A DNA stretch of 64,000 nt, taken from the NCBI GenBank assembly GCA_963730325.1, contig CAVSRC010000011.1, positions 1 to 64,000 of the forward strand. The letters run 5' to 3'. Below, one piece after another: positions 16,820-26,485 of this stretch. The number at the start of each line of letters is the position of its first letter. The stretch's first letter is position 1. The position numbers and the translations under genes are program-made. This DNA is from CAVSRC01 sp963730325 (GTDB taxonomy: Bacteria > Pseudomonadota > Alphaproteobacteria > Rhizobiales > Kaistiaceae). Below the pieces are notes generated by a model that searched no databases, was not told where the DNA came from, and worked only from the letters and a program-made list of their open reading frames with translations.

Positions 16820-18582
16820 AGTTCGCGGAGCTGCTGGGCGGTCACCTCGGACGGCGCGCCCATCATCAGGTCCTCGGCCCGCTGGTTCATCGGGAACAGC
16901 GTCACCTCGCGCAGGTTCTCCTCGCCGCAGAGCAGCATGACGATGCGGTCGATGCCGGGCGCGATGCCGCCATGCGGCGGGGCGCCGGTCTCCAGCGCCC
17001 GCAGCATGCCGCCGAATTTGGTCTCGAGCACCTCCTCGCCATAGCCGGAGATGGCGAACGCCTTCTTCATGACCTCCGGCCTGTGGTTCCGGATGGCGCC
17101 GGACGACAGCTCCACGCCGTTGCAGACGATGTCGTACTGGAAGGCGTGGATGCCGAGGATGGTCTCGTGGTCGGCCGGATCGAGCGCCAGGAAGGCTTCG
17201 TGGTCGTAGTTCGGCATGGAGAACGGGTTGTGGGAGAACTCGACCCGCTTCTCGTCCTCGTTCCACTCGTACATCGGGAAATCGACGATCCAGCAGAAGG
17301 CGAAGCGATCCTCGTCGATCAGCTTGAGGTCATGGCCGACCTTCTGGCGCGCCGCGCCGGCAAAGGCGAGGAACTTGTCCGGCCGGCCGCAGACGAAGAA
17401 CACCGCGTCGCCATCGGAGAGCCCGAGCTGATTGCGGATCGCCTCGGTGCGATCCTCGCCGATGTTCTTGGCGATCGGCCCGGCGCCGGCGCCGTCGTCG
17501 CGGAAGAAGATGTAGCCGAGGCCGGGCTGGCCCTCGCCCTGCGCCCAGGAATTCATCCGGTCGCAGAAGGCGCGGCTGCCGCCGGTCGGCGCGGGAATCG
17601 CCCAGACCACGACCTTGGGATCGGCCTCGATCTGGCCGGCGAAGACCTTGAAGCCGGAGCCGGCGAAATGCGGCGTCACGTCGGCCATCTCGATCGGGTT
17701 GCGCAGATCCGGCTTGTCGGTGCCGTATTTCCTCAGCGCCTCGACATAGGGGATGCGCGGGAAGTCCTGGGTCACCGGCTTGCCTTCGGCGAACTCCTCG
17801 AAGAGGCCGCGCAGCACCGGCTCGACCGCCTGGAAGACGTCCTCCTGCTCGACGAAGCTCATCTCGATGTCGAGCTGGTAGAACTCGCCGGGCGAGCGGT
17901 CGGCGCGGGCGTCCTCGTCGCGGAAGCAGGGCGCGATCTGGAAGTAGCGGTCGAAGCCGGCGATCATGATGAGCTGCTTGAACTGCTGCGGCGCCTGCGG
18001 CAGCGCGTAGAACTTGCCGGGATGGAGCCGCGAGGGCACCAGGAAGTCGCGCGCGCCCTCCGGCGACGACGCGGTCAGGATCGGCGTCTGGAACTCGAAG
18101 AAGCCGCCGGCGATCATGCGCTGGCGGAGCGACGAGATGATCTCGGCCCGCTTCATGATGTTGCGATGGAGCTTGTCACGGCGGAGGTCGAGGAAGCGGT
18201 ATTTCAGCCGCGTCTCCTCGGGATAGTCGAGGTCGCCGAAGACGGGCAGCGGCAGCTCGGCGGCTTCCGACAGCACCTCCAGCTCGTCGATGAAGACTTC
18301 AACGCCGCCCGTGGGCAGGTTCGGGTTGACCGTGTCCTCGGTGCGCGCCTTCACCTTGCCGTCGATGCGGATCACCCATTCGGAGCGCAGCCGTTCGGCG
18401 GCGCTGAAGGCCGGCGAATCGGGGTCGGCAACGCATTGGGTCAGGCCGTAGTGGTCGCGCAGGTCGATGAACAGCAGGCCGCCGTGGTCGCGCACGCGAT
18501 GCACCCAGCCGGAAAGGCGCGCGGACTGGCCGACATCGGCGGGGGTGAGGTCGCCACAGGTATGGCTGCGATAGCGGTGCAT
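16792..18582 (-). CDS. aspS: Aspartyl-tRNA synthetase
   Basis: Charges tRNA-Asp (and in many alphaproteobacteria tRNA-Asn). 596 residues from ATG 18582, the usual bacterial AspRS length; a longer in-frame start adds a non-homologous 26 residues. N-terminal OB-fold: SARLSGWVHRVRDHGGLLFI. Class II motif 2 is FDRYFQIAPCFRDEDARADR and motif 3 is GGIAPGIDRIVMLLCG; the QAPQQFKQLIMIAG and GEFYQLDIEMSF segments are standard. The bacterial GAD insertion lies between them. Convergent with the exported-protein gene, ends overlapping by 28 bp. Confidence 0.97.
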   Translation of the reverse strand: MHRYRSHTCGDLTPADVGQSARLSGWVHRVRDHGGLLFIDLRDHYGLTQCVADPDSPAFSAAERLRSEWVIRIDGKVKARTEDTVNPNLPTGGVEVFIDELEVLSEAAELPLPVFGDLDYPEETRLKYRFLDLRRDKLHRNIMKRAEIISSLRQRMIAGGFFEFQTPILTASSPEGARDFLVPSRLHPGKFYALPQAPQQFKQLIMIAGFDRYFQIAPCFRDEDARADRSPGEFYQLDIEMSFVEQEDVFQAVEPVLRGLFEEFAEGKPVTQDFPRIPYVEALRKYGTDKPDLRNPIEMADVTPHFAGSGFKVFAGQIEADPKVVVWAIPAPTGGSRAFCDRMNSWAQGEGQPGLGYIFFRDDGAGAGPIAKNIGEDRTEAIRNQLGLSDGDAVFFVCGRPDKFLAFAGAARQKVGHDLKLIDEDRFAFCWIVDFPMYEWNEDEKRVEFSHNPFSMPNYDHEAFLALDPADHETILGIHAFQYDIVCNGVELSSGAIRNHRPEVMKKAFAISGYGEEVLETKFGGMLRALETGAPPHGGIAPGIDRIVMLLCGEENLREVTLFPMNQRAEDLMMGAPSEVTAQQLRELHIRLSLPE

Positions 18583-18729
18583 GGGAGGGGTCTCTGGCGC
18601 AAGTGATTTGGTCGCCCGGCGGGCGCAAACGCCCGGTTTCCGGCCGCCGGAAAAGCGCACGCGTTCGCGTGGCTGTCAAGGCCCGCGCCTGGCCTGGCCC
18701 TGGCCGGCGACAATCGCCTCGGCAATCCC

Positions 18730-19141
18730 CGGCGCGAGGCGGTTCACCAGCTTCAGCAGGCGGAGCTTGCCGACGACGATTTCCCTGCCGCCCGATCTGG
18801 CAGAGCGAACGCTCAGCGACCGCATCCGCGCGATCCTCGGCGCCGATCTCGCCCGCAAATGGCGCGTTCCGGAGGTGGCGGAGCGCCTGGCGATCTCCAG
18901 CCGCAGCCTCCAGCGCCACCTCGAAAGCGAGGGGAGCCGCTTCTCGCACCTTGTCGCCGAGGCGCGAATCGACGCAGCCCGCGCCCTGCTCAACGACACG
19001 GCGGAACCGGTCACGAGCATCGGATATGTCTGCGGCTTCGCCGATACGGCCCATTTCACGCGGACGTTCAAGGCCGCCACGGGGCTGACACCGACGGCGT
19101 GGCGGGCCCGTCACACCGGGGTCCCGGCGGCGAGCGCTTGA
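18730..19141 (+). pseudogene. Truncated, frame-shifted AraC-family regulator
   Basis: From about 18782 the frame gives a proper AraC double helix-turn-helix: RIRAILGADLARKWRVPEVA, RLAISSRSLQRHLESEGSRF, then SIGYVCGFADTAHFTRTFKA and ATGLTPTAWRA. Upstream of it the same frame turns into low-complexity Arg/Pro text, while another frame gives REAVHQLQQAELADDDFPAAR, a linker typical of this family. The effector-binding N-terminal domain is missing. A gene remnant is more likely than a compact regulator, though a short two-HTH protein cannot be excluded. Confidence 0.6.
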
Positions 19142-19306
19142 GCCACCTGTGGCACCCTTGTCACAATTGGCAGGGCAGCCTTGCGCCAGGGCGAGAAAAG
19201 CCTTGCATTACCGTAACTTGTCGATAATTCGATAGATTCAGCAAAAGCGTCCGGGGCGACAGTTACACAAGGGACAAATCGCCCTCTCGTCGGCTATACG
19301 AACATC

Positions 19307-20458
19307 ATGTCCATCGTTACCTCGACCGCCGACCTCACCGCCCTCTGCAAGCGTCTCGCCCGGTTCCCGGCGGTCACCGTCGACACCGAATTCATGCGGG
19401 AAACGACCTTCTGGCCGAAGCTTTGCGTGATCCAGATGGCCGGCCCCGACGAAGCGGCGATCATCGATGCCACGGCCCCGGAGCTCGATCTCGAACCATT
19501 CTTCAAGCTGATGAAGAATGAGAAGGTCGTCAAAGTCTTTCATGCCGCCCGTCAGGACATCGAAATCGTCTATCACCTCGGCGGCCTCATCCCGCATCCG
19601 GTGTTCGACACCCAGGTCGCGGCCATGGTGTGCGGCTTCGGCGAATCGGTCAGCTACGATCAGCTCGTCCAAAAGCTCACCGGCACGCGCATCGACAAGT
19701 CATCTCGGTTCACCGACTGGAGCCGCCGGCCCCTGTCCGACCGTCAGGTCGAATACGCGCTGGCCGATGTGACGCATCTCCGCGACGTCTATTCCGCGCT
19801 CTCCGCCCGCCTCGAGGAGCAGAAGCGGACCGACTGGGTGCGTGAGGAGATGGAGGTGCTGACCTCGCCCGGCACCTACCGGCAGGAGCCGGAAGAGGCG
19901 TGGAAGCGGCTGAAGCTGCGCGTGCGCAAGCCGATCGAGCTGGCCGTCATGCGCGAGGTGGCGGCGTGGCGCGAACGCGAGGCGCAGGCACGCGACGTGC
20001 CGCGCAGCCGCGTCATCAAGGACGACGCCATCTACGAGATCGCGGCACAGCAGCCGGTGACGGCGGCAGCGCTTGGCCAGTTGCGCACCATTCCGCGCGG
20101 CTTCGAGCGTTCCCGCGCCGCCGAGGACATCCTTGCCGCGGTGCGCACGGCGATGGCCATTCCGCGCGAGGAACTGCCGCGCATTCCCAAGCACCGGCCG
20201 ACGGCCAACGGCAACGGCGCGGCGGTCGACCTGCTCAAGGTGCTGCTCAAGATGACCAGCGAGAGCCACGGGGTGGCCTCCAAGATCATCGCCACGGTCG
20301 ACGACCTGGAGGCGATCGCCAGCGACGACGACGCCGACGTGCCGGCACTCTCCGGCTGGCGGCGCGAACTTTTCGGCGAGGCGGCGCTCAAGCTGAAATC
20401 CGGCAGGATCGCGCTCGCGGTCAAGCAGAACCACGTCGTGACCATCAACAAGGGCTAG
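19307..20458 (+). CDS. rnd: Ribonuclease D
   Basis: 3'-5' exoribonuclease involved in tRNA 3'-end processing. 383 residues, the normal size. DEDD catalytic motifs are present: VDTEFMRETTFWPKLCVIQ (Asp and Glu), VFHAARQDIEIVYHLGG (Asp) and RQVEYALADVTHLRDVY (Tyr and Asp). The C-terminus carries HRDC-like helices (KPIELAVMREVAAWRERE; ELPRIPKHRP). Single gene between the AraC remnant and a repeat pair; convergent with ppx. Confidence 0.95.
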   Translation: MSIVTSTADLTALCKRLARFPAVTVDTEFMRETTFWPKLCVIQMAGPDEAAIIDATAPELDLEPFFKLMKNEKVVKVFHAARQDIEIVYHLGGLIPHPVFDTQVAAMVCGFGESVSYDQLVQKLTGTRIDKSSRFTDWSRRPLSDRQVEYALADVTHLRDVYSALSARLEEQKRTDWVREEMEVLTSPGTYRQEPEEAWKRLKLRVRKPIELAVMREVAAWREREAQARDVPRSRVIKDDAIYEIAAQQPVTAAALGQLRTIPRGFERSRAAEDILAAVRTAMAIPREELPRIPKHRPTANGNGAAVDLLKVLLKMTSESHGVASKIIATVDDLEAIASDDDADVPALSGWRRELFGEAALKLKSGRIALAVKQNHVVTINKG

Positions 20459-20492
20459 ACGGCACGGCCAACGGCCCAACCCTCTCCGTCAC

Positions 20493-20607
20493 GTCATCCT
20501 CCGACGAGCGAAGCGAGATCGGAGGATCGTTCTGCGCTGGCCGCAATGCCTCGTTGATGTGCCGCGCTTGCGGCACCCGATCCTTCGGTCAAGCCGGAGG
20601 ATGACGG
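20493..20607. repeat. Pair of GTCATCC-type palindromic repeats
   Basis: Begins GTCATCCTCCGACG...GATCGGAGGAT and ends GATCCTTCGGTCAAGCCGGA with GGATGAC, the same end signature as the repeats at 5.4, 7.4 and 32.8 kb. An inner GTGCCGCGCTTGCGGCAC stem is also seen. Lies between convergent rnd and ppx and may help end both transcripts. Confidence 0.8.
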
Positions 20608-20643
20608 TGCATGGGCACGGCGCGCAGCGGGCAGGCACCGGCC

Positions 20644-22170
20644 CTACTCGACCACGATCGTCGGGTCGAGGCCGGCGAATTTCGCCACCTGGGAGAGACG
20701 GCGCAGAACCCGCGCGCCGCCGAGCGGCGCCAGCTCCTGGGGCAGGACCAGAGCCAGCATCTTGCCGCGCTTTTCCAGGCGTGTGCGGTTGACCACGTCA
20801 GGGGTGGACGCGGAGAGCAGATGCACGACCCTCAGCGCCGCGCCGAGCGCCCTGGCGCGCTCCATCAGGCGGGTCGGCACCAGTTCGCGGATGCGCGGCG
20901 ACAGCTGCTCGTCGATCAGCCCCTCGTGACGGTAGAAATTGGCCAGCGCCAGATAGGCACGGCCGGGATGGTCGATGCCGATGAAGGAGGCGTGGGCGAT
21001 CAGGTTGAGGCTCTGCTCGCCACGATACTCGGGATGGGCGCGCCAGCCGAGATCGGTCAGCAGGCAGGCGGCGTGGCGCAAGCGCGTCTCGGCCTCGCTC
21101 TCGTCCAGCCCGATGACCTGGAAGGCCATCGCCGACCAAGCCGCCAGTTCATGGGCGTGGCGCGGCGAGCGCGACCTGAGGAAGGACAGCTCCTCGCAGG
21201 CGGTGAGCAGCGGGTCCTTGGCCTTCTCCTCCTCATCGAGCAGCTCGTAGAGCAGCCCTTCGCGCATGCCGAGCGCCGAGAGGACGACCTGGGACGGCTT
21301 CATCAGCCGGATAACCTGGTCCAGCACGACGGCGCCGTAGGGCAGCAGCGGCCGGCGATTGCGCGACACGACCTCGATCGAATCGAGCGAGTCGATTTCG
21401 CGCCGGGCAACCATGCGGCAGAAGTCGGCGGCCTCGCCGGCGTCGATGGCGTAGTGGTGCGTCACGTGAAGCGGATAGCCGGCCTGGCGCATGTGCAGAC
21501 GGGCAAGCGAGCGCCAGGTGCCGCCAACGGCATAGAATACCCGCTTCTCACCGCGGGGCAGCACCTTCGATTTGGCAAGCGCTTCGGCGGCGATCTTCTC
21601 GGCCTTCTTCGTCGACCCGTCGGACATCTCCTCGAGCCTGAGGCCGCCCAGCGGAAAGCTCTCGCCCTTCCCCGTGCGGCTGTTGCTCACATCGACCACC
21701 TCGATGCTGCCGCCGCCGAGGTCGCCGGCGACGCCGTCGGGCCGGTGAAAGCCGGAGACGACGCCCTGGGCAGAGAGCCGGGCCTCCTCGTTGCCGGTGA
21801 GCACCCGCACCTTGACGCCGCCGATCGCCTCGACCGAGACGATGAAATCGGGGCCGTTCGACGCATCGCGCACCGCAGCCGTGGCCAGGACGTGCAGCGC
21901 GGTCACGCCGATCTGTTTGACGAGCGCGGCAAAGCGGCGCATGGCGGTGAGCGCCGAGGCAATGGCTTCCGGCTCGAGCCGGCCGCGCGCCGCCAGCCCG
22001 CGGCCGAGGCCGCACAACTCCTTCTCGTTGAACAGCGGCGTCGCGGAGCGGCTCAGCCGCTCATAGACGACCAGGCGGACCGAGTTCGAGCCGATATCGA
22101 CGATTGCAATCGGCCCGCCGCCGTTGAGCCGGCCCGGTGCCTCGTCGATGATGGAAAGATCGACCGCCAG
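20644..22170 (-). CDS. ppx: Exopolyphosphatase / Ppx-GppA phosphatase, apparent CTG start
   Basis: Releases phosphate from polyphosphate chain ends or hydrolyses pppGpp. Sugar-kinase-fold motifs: IAIVDIGSNSVRLVVYE (phosphate 1), then GVVSGFHRPDGVAGDLGGGS, plus a C-terminal HD-like region (HAACLLTDLGWRAHPEYRGE). About 508 residues if begun at CTG 22170, with GGGGAG six bases upstream and one base after the ppk stop. No ATG/GTG/TTG in frame precedes the essential VDIGSNS motif; the first (TTG 22017) would cut it off. The GTG overlapping the ppk stop (GTGA) is one frame off, so a small indel is the alternative. Confidence 0.9.
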   Translation of the reverse strand: MAVDLSIIDEAPGRLNGGGPIAIVDIGSNSVRLVVYERLSRSATPLFNEKELCGLGRGLAARGRLEPEAIASALTAMRRFAALVKQIGVTALHVLATAAVRDASNGPDFIVSVEAIGGVKVRVLTGNEEARLSAQGVVSGFHRPDGVAGDLGGGSIEVVDVSNSRTGKGESFPLGGLRLEEMSDGSTKKAEKIAAEALAKSKVLPRGEKRVFYAVGGTWRSLARLHMRQAGYPLHVTHHYAIDAGEAADFCRMVARREIDSLDSIEVVSRNRRPLLPYGAVVLDQVIRLMKPSQVVLSALGMREGLLYELLDEEEKAKDPLLTACEELSFLRSRSPRHAHELAAWSAMAFQVIGLDESEAETRLRHAACLLTDLGWRAHPEYRGEQSLNLIAHASFIGIDHPGRAYLALANFYRHEGLIDEQLSPRIRELVPTRLMERARALGAALRVVHLLSASTPDVVNRTRLEKRGKMLALVLPQELAPLGGARVLRRLSQVAKFAGLDPTIVVE

Positions 22171-22171
22171 C

Positions 22172-24373
22172 TCACGCTCCCCGACCGCGCCGGCGGGACG
22201 GTTTGGGCTTACCGATTTTCAGGGATTTGCCGCGACCGGAAAGGCTCGGATTGGTCATGAAATACTGGTGTGCGTTGACGGGCGATTCGCCCTGCTCGGG
22301 TACGATGCGTTGCGCGGTGCCGTCAGGCAAGACCCGCCAGCTCTGCTGGTTGTCGGCGAGGTTGGTGACCATGATCTGGCCGAGGACCTGTTCGTGCACG
22401 GTCGGGTTGAGGATCGGCACGATCGCTTCGACGCGGCGGTCGAGATTGCGCGGCATCATGTCGGCCGAGCCGATGTAGACCTTGGCCCCGGGCGACGGCA
22501 GGCCGTGGCCGTCGCCGAAGCAATAGATGCGGGCGTGTTCGAGGAAACGTCCAATGATCGACTTGACGCGGATGCGCTCCGACAGGCCGGGAATGCCCGG
22601 CCGCAGACAGCAGATGCCGCGCACCACCAGATCGATCTCGACGCCGGCCTGGCTGGCATCGTAGAGCGCGTCGATGATCTGGGAATCGACCAGCGCATTC
22701 ATCTTCATCCAGATCTGGGCGGGGCGGCCGGCTTCGGCGTGGGCCACCTCGGCCGCGATCAGGCCGAGGATGGCGCCGCGGAGCATGTGCGGCGAGATCG
22801 CCAAACGCTCCAGCGTCTCCGGCTCCGAATAGCCGGTGATGTAGTTGAAGACGCGCGCGACATCGCGGGCGATCGCCGGATCGGCCGAGAAGAACGACAG
22901 GTCGGTGTAGATGCGCGCGGTGACCTGATGATAGTTGCCGGTGCCGATGTGGACGTAGCTGGTGAGCTGGCCGCCCTCGCGGCGCACCACCAATGACAGC
23001 TTGGCGTGGGTTTTCAGTTCGATGAAGCCGTAGACCACCTGCACTCCGGCGCGCTCGAGGTCGCGCGACCAGCGGATGTTGGCTTCCTCGTCGAAGCGTG
23101 CCTTGAGCTCGACCAGCGCCGTCACCGACTTGCCGGCTTCGGCCGCCTCGGCCAACGCCTTGGCGATCGGCGAGTCGTTGGAGGTGCGGTAGAGCGTCTG
23201 CTTGATGGCCACCACGTCCGGGTCGGAGGCCGCCTGGCGCAGGAACTGCACCACCACGTCGAAGGACTCGTAGGGATGGTGGACGACGATGTCCTTCTCG
23301 CGGATGGCGGCCAGGCAGTCGCCGCTGTGGTCGCGGATGCGCTCGGGAAAGCGCGGCGTATAGGGCGGAAATTTGAGGTTCGGCCGGTCGATGCCGACAA
23401 GCTGCGAGAGGTCGTTCAGGGCGAGCAGGCCGTGGACGAGGAAGATCTCGTCGGGCGTCACGGCAAGCGCTTCGGCGACGAGCTGGCGCAGGTTCTCCGG
23501 CATGGCCGCCTCGATCTCAAGGCGGATCACCGAACCGCGGCGGCGGCGCTTGAGCGCGCTCTCGAAGAAGCGGACCAGGTCCTCCGCCTCTTCCTCCACC
23601 TCGATGTCCGAATCGCGGATGACGCGGAAGGCGCCCTGCCCGTCCACCTCGTAACCGGGGAACAAGCTGTGGACGAACAGCGTCACCGCCTGTTCGAGGC
23701 TGATGAAACGGTCCTTGCAGGCGTCGTTCGACGGCAGGCGGATGAAGCGTTCGATCGAACTGGGAACGCGCAACAGCGCGGTCATGCGCTGGCCGTTGGT
23801 CCGGCGCGTCATCTGCAGCGCGACGGTCAGGCCGAGATTGGGGATGAACGGGAACGGGTGCGCCGGGTCGATGGCAAGCGGGGTGAGCACCGGGAAGATC
23901 GAATCGAGGAAATAGTGCTCCAGCCATTCGCGGTCGGCGTCGGCGATCTCGGCGGCATCGATGAGGTGGATCTCGGCCTCGTCGAGCTCGCCGCGCAGCA
24001 ACGCCCAGCGCGCCTGCTGGTCGCTGGCGAGGCTGGCGCAGGCTTCCGCGATGGCGCCGAGCTGGGCGCTCAGCGAGCGGCCGTCGTCGGACACCATGGC
24101 GATGCCCTGGCGCTGCTGGCCCTTGAGGCCGGCGAAACGCACCATGAAGAACTCGTCGAGATTGTTGGCCGAGATCGACAGGAAACGCAGCCTCTCGAGC
24201 AGCGGATGGTTGGCGTTCTCGGCTTCCTCCAGCACCCGGCGATTGAACTGCAACCAGGAAAGCTCGCGATTGACGAAGCGCGCCTTCGACTTGCGCAGCT
24301 CCATACCCACCACAACCTCGGGGTCGAGGGTCGCGGCGTCGGCGATGCCGGTTTGCGGGTTCTTCTGGTCCAT
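22172..24373 (-). CDS. ppk1: Polyphosphate kinase 1
   Basis: Membrane-associated enzyme that polymerises ATP gamma-phosphate into polyphosphate. 733 residues from ATG 24373. Starts with the canonical SKARFVNRELSWLQFNRRVL, has GFIELKTHAKLSLVVRREGG with the autophosphorylated His and IGRFLEHARIYCFGDGHGL with the second essential His, and the AWMRPRNLDRRVE-like segment (SADMMPRNLDRRVEAIVPIL). A TTG further upstream would add 32 unrelated residues. It precedes ppx with one base between stop and start, a typical ppk-ppx operon. Confidence 0.96.
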   Translation of the reverse strand: MDQKNPQTGIADAATLDPEVVVGMELRKSKARFVNRELSWLQFNRRVLEEAENANHPLLERLRFLSISANNLDEFFMVRFAGLKGQQRQGIAMVSDDGRSLSAQLGAIAEACASLASDQQARWALLRGELDEAEIHLIDAAEIADADREWLEHYFLDSIFPVLTPLAIDPAHPFPFIPNLGLTVALQMTRRTNGQRMTALLRVPSSIERFIRLPSNDACKDRFISLEQAVTLFVHSLFPGYEVDGQGAFRVIRDSDIEVEEEAEDLVRFFESALKRRRRGSVIRLEIEAAMPENLRQLVAEALAVTPDEIFLVHGLLALNDLSQLVGIDRPNLKFPPYTPRFPERIRDHSGDCLAAIREKDIVVHHPYESFDVVVQFLRQAASDPDVVAIKQTLYRTSNDSPIAKALAEAAEAGKSVTALVELKARFDEEANIRWSRDLERAGVQVVYGFIELKTHAKLSLVVRREGGQLTSYVHIGTGNYHQVTARIYTDLSFFSADPAIARDVARVFNYITGYSEPETLERLAISPHMLRGAILGLIAAEVAHAEAGRPAQIWMKMNALVDSQIIDALYDASQAGVEIDLVVRGICCLRPGIPGLSERIRVKSIIGRFLEHARIYCFGDGHGLPSPGAKVYIGSADMMPRNLDRRVEAIVPILNPTVHEQVLGQIMVTNLADNQQSWRVLPDGTAQRIVPEQGESPVNAHQYFMTNPSLSGRGKSLKIGKPKPSRRRGRGA

Positions 24374-24481
24374 CGTGTCAGGCCGGGTTTGTCGTGGAAT
24401 CCTACTCCTAGCCGGCAAATATGACGATTCCGACAAGATCGACCGGAAAACCGGCGCAAAACCGGGCAAAACCCCGGCTGC

Positions 24482-26386
24482 TCAGGCCCCCACCCCGCGT
24501 GACTTCAGCGCCCCGGTGATCTCGTCGAGCGCCACCGGATCGTCGATGGTCGCCGGCATCCGGACCTGCTCGCCATCGGCGATCTGGCGCATGGTGCCGC
24601 GCAAAATCTTGCCCGAGCGGGTCTTGGGCAGGCGCGGCACGACCAGCACCGTCTTCAGGGCCGCGACCGGGCCGATCTGCTCGCGCACCATGGCGATGAT
24701 CTCCTTCTCGACCGAGGCCGGGCTCGCCTGAACGCCCATCTTGAGGACGACGAAGCCTATCGGCAGCTGCCCCTTGAGCCCGTCATGGATGCCGATCACG
24801 GCGCATTCGGCGACCGCGGCGTGGCTGGCCAGCACCTCCTCCATGCCGCCGGTCGACAGGCGGTGGCCGGCGACGTTGATGATGTCGTCGGTGCGCCCCA
24901 TGATGAACAGGTAGCCGTCGCTGTCGATGTAGCCGGCATCGGCCGTCTGGTAGTAGCCGGGAAAGGTGGCGAGGTAATTGAAGCGGAAGCGGTCGTCATT
25001 GCCCCACAGGGTTGGCAGGGCGCCCGGCGGCAGCGGCAGGCGGATGGCGATGTTGCCGAGCTTGCCGGCTTCGACCGGATGGCCGGAGTCGTCCAGCACC
25101 TTGACGTCGTAGCCGGGCATGGCGGCGGTGGGCGAGCCGCGCTTGACCGGCAGCAGTTCGATGCCGACCGGGTCGGCGGCGATGGCCCAGCCGGTCTCGG
25201 TCTGCCACCAGTGGTCGATCACCGGCACACCGAGTGTCTCCTCGGCCCAGCGCACCGAGTCCGGGTCGGCGCGCTCGCCGGCCAGGAACAGGCTGCGCAG
25301 GCTGGACATGTCGTAACGGCCGATGAGTGCGCCGTCCGGGTCTTCCTTCTTGATGGCGCGGAGCGCCGTGGGCGCGGTGAAGAGCACCGCGACCTTGTGC
25401 TCGGCGACCACGCGCCAGAAGGCGCCGGCGTCGGGCGTGCCCACCGGCTTGCCCTCATAGAGCACCGTCGTGCAGCCGTGGATGAGCGGCGCATAGACGA
25501 TGTAGGAATGGCCGACGACCCAGCCGATATCGGAGGCGGCCCAATAGACCTCGCCCGGCGCGACGCCGTAGACATTGGTCATCGACCAGTCGAGCGCGAC
25601 CATGTGGCCGCCATTGTCGCGGATGATGCCCTTGGGCTGTCCGGTCGTGCCGGAGGTGTAGAGGATATAGAGCGGATCGGTGGCGGCCACCGCCACCCAC
25701 GGCGCGCTGCGTCCGGCACTCCGTGCCTTCGCCATCTCCTCGGCGTAGTCGCGGTCGCGCGACGGATCGAGTTCTGCCGCGTGCTGCGCGCGCTGGACGA
25801 CGATCATCGTCGCCGGTTTATGGCTGGCCTGTTCGATCGCGGACGCCGCCAGCGGCACATAGGGCACGACGCGCGTCGGCTCGATGCCGCAGGAGGCGGT
25901 GACGATCAGCTTCGGCCGCGCGTCATTGATACGGCTGGCCAGTTCGTGGGCGGCGAAGCCGCCGAAGACGACCGAATGGATGGCGCCAAGGCGCGCGCAG
26001 GCGAGCATGGCGACGATCGCCTCGGGGATCATCGGCATATAGACGATGACGCGGTCGCCCTTGGCGATGCCATGGTCGGCGAGCACCGCGGCGAAGGTCG
26101 CCACGTCGTCGAGCAGTTCGGCATAGCTGATCGACCGCTTGGTGCCGGTGACCGGGCTGTCATAGATGATCGCCGTCTGCTCCGAGCGACCTGCCTCCAC
26201 ATGTCGGTCGAGCGCGTTGTAGCAGGTGTTGCAGGTGGCGCCGGTGAACCAGCGGCCATAGACGCCCGCCTCGGGATTGAAGGCGGCGCGCCACGGCTCG
26301 GCCCAATCGATCGCCTTGGCGGCCTCGGCCCAGAAGCCGATCGGATCGTCCTGCCAGCGCGCATAGGTGTCCGCGTACTTGCCCAT
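24482..26386 (-). CDS. prpE: Propionyl-CoA synthetase (AMP-forming)
   Basis: Activates propionate (and less well acetate) to the CoA thioester via an acyl-adenylate. 634 residues, normal for PrpE. N-terminus KYADTYARWQDDPIGFWAEA with the propionate-type GVYGRWFTGATCNTCYNALD; P-loop LYILYTSGTTGQPKGIIRD; WWQTETGW; hinge GYYQTADAG; catalytic Lys in KTRSGKILRGTMR. Separated by about 100 bp from both ppk and hda, so probably its own unit. Acs-type synthetases differ in the N-terminal signature. Confidence 0.93.
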   Translation of the reverse strand: MGKYADTYARWQDDPIGFWAEAAKAIDWAEPWRAAFNPEAGVYGRWFTGATCNTCYNALDRHVEAGRSEQTAIIYDSPVTGTKRSISYAELLDDVATFAAVLADHGIAKGDRVIVYMPMIPEAIVAMLACARLGAIHSVVFGGFAAHELASRINDARPKLIVTASCGIEPTRVVPYVPLAASAIEQASHKPATMIVVQRAQHAAELDPSRDRDYAEEMAKARSAGRSAPWVAVAATDPLYILYTSGTTGQPKGIIRDNGGHMVALDWSMTNVYGVAPGEVYWAASDIGWVVGHSYIVYAPLIHGCTTVLYEGKPVGTPDAGAFWRVVAEHKVAVLFTAPTALRAIKKEDPDGALIGRYDMSSLRSLFLAGERADPDSVRWAEETLGVPVIDHWWQTETGWAIAADPVGIELLPVKRGSPTAAMPGYDVKVLDDSGHPVEAGKLGNIAIRLPLPPGALPTLWGNDDRFRFNYLATFPGYYQTADAGYIDSDGYLFIMGRTDDIINVAGHRLSTGGMEEVLASHAAVAECAVIGIHDGLKGQLPIGFVVLKMGVQASPASVEKEIIAMVREQIGPVAALKTVLVVPRLPKTRSGKILRGTMRQIADGEQVRMPATIDDPVALDEITGALKSRGVGA

Positions 26387-26485
26387 CGCCTCTTGTCCCC
26401 TCCCGCTCGCGCGTGTGACCCGCGCGTTTCTTGGTATGTTTCCAATGAAGGTAGCACGAACGCGGTAGTGCGACAGCGCCCTGCC

